A stretch of 33,880 nt of DNA. Source: Sedimentitalea sp042687825. Lineage in GTDB: Bacteria; Pseudomonadota; Alphaproteobacteria; Rhodobacterales; Rhodobacteraceae. A program made the position numbers and the translations under genes. Location of the stretch: NCBI RefSeq assembly GCF_042687825.1, contig NZ_JBHUQE010000028.1, positions 1-33,880 on the forward strand, written 5' to 3'. Below the pieces are notes generated by a model that did not search any database, was not told the origin of the DNA, and saw only the letters and a list, made by a program, of their open reading frames with translations. Shown one piece after another: positions 33,852 to 33,880 of this stretch; position 1 is the first letter of the stretch, and the number at the start of each line of letters is the position of its first letter.

Positions 33852-33880
33852 GCACCGGTCAATCTGGGCTCATGGGCCAA

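Noticed and set aside
33542..33880. Minus-strand frame of 112 codons running off the right end
   Set aside because: Overlaps the start of the unknown membrane protein in another frame and spans a palindrome; nothing supports it as coding.
1..33880. CRISPR array, rRNA operon or riboswitch
   Set aside because: No regularly spaced repeats, no rRNA-like sequence and no recognisable riboswitch core were found.

Overview
The window looks like a chromosomal segment from a GC-rich alphaproteobacterium, most likely of the Rhodobacteraceae (Roseobacter group). The protein wording (CuyA, AccA, PheS, DapF and MtaB of typical rhodobacteral type), codon use strongly biased to G/C at third positions, and IS3-type elements next to tRNA genes all point that way. 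No species can be named from sequence alone. One N (15238) flanked by a 134-base repeat marks a faulty contig join, so this is a draft assembly.

Layout. 1-611: no intact gene, but the frameshifted C-terminal remnant of a DNA methyltransferase. 634-3211 (minus): pxpB-pxpC-pxpA, a 5-oxoprolinase operon with 4-base overlaps. 3395-6647: katG (minus) and divergent oxyR (plus), with an OxyR-type half site at the oxyR start codon. 7030-12351: a LysR regulator (plus) facing a four-gene minus-strand operon: cuyA (cysteate sulfo-lyase), a DegT-type aminotransferase, an Asp/Glu-racemase-family protein and a HisD/HpsN-family dehydrogenase. The same 11-mer inside a LysR-type palindrome lies upstream of both the LysR gene and cuyA, which ties regulator to operon. 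I read this as a pathway for a C3 organosulfonate (cysteate, possibly cysteinolate or a related compound) ending in pyruvate, ammonia and sulfite.

12628-14717 (minus): dapF-mtaB. 14928-16691: tRNA-Lys(TTT), a dead IS3-family element, tRNA-Gln(TTG). 16760-21003: a BON-MscS channel (minus), accA, pheS and a cupin (plus). 21052-28420: an LCAT-like alpha/beta hydrolase (minus) divergent from a 1377-residue soluble-adenylyl-cyclase-like protein (two cyclase domains, AAA/NTPase, helical repeats), which is translationally coupled to a radical SAM protein with a B12-binding-like N-terminus. This pair is the least explained intact unit here.

28421-30851 (plus): a gene graveyard with remnants of an AraC regulator, a secreted PQQ/beta-propeller-like protein and an OprB-like porin, all broken by frameshifts and deletions. 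31067-33669: a class I methyltransferase (minus), a divergent RidA-family protein (plus) and an unknown membrane-anchored protein (minus). The window ends near a perfect 12+1+12 palindrome.
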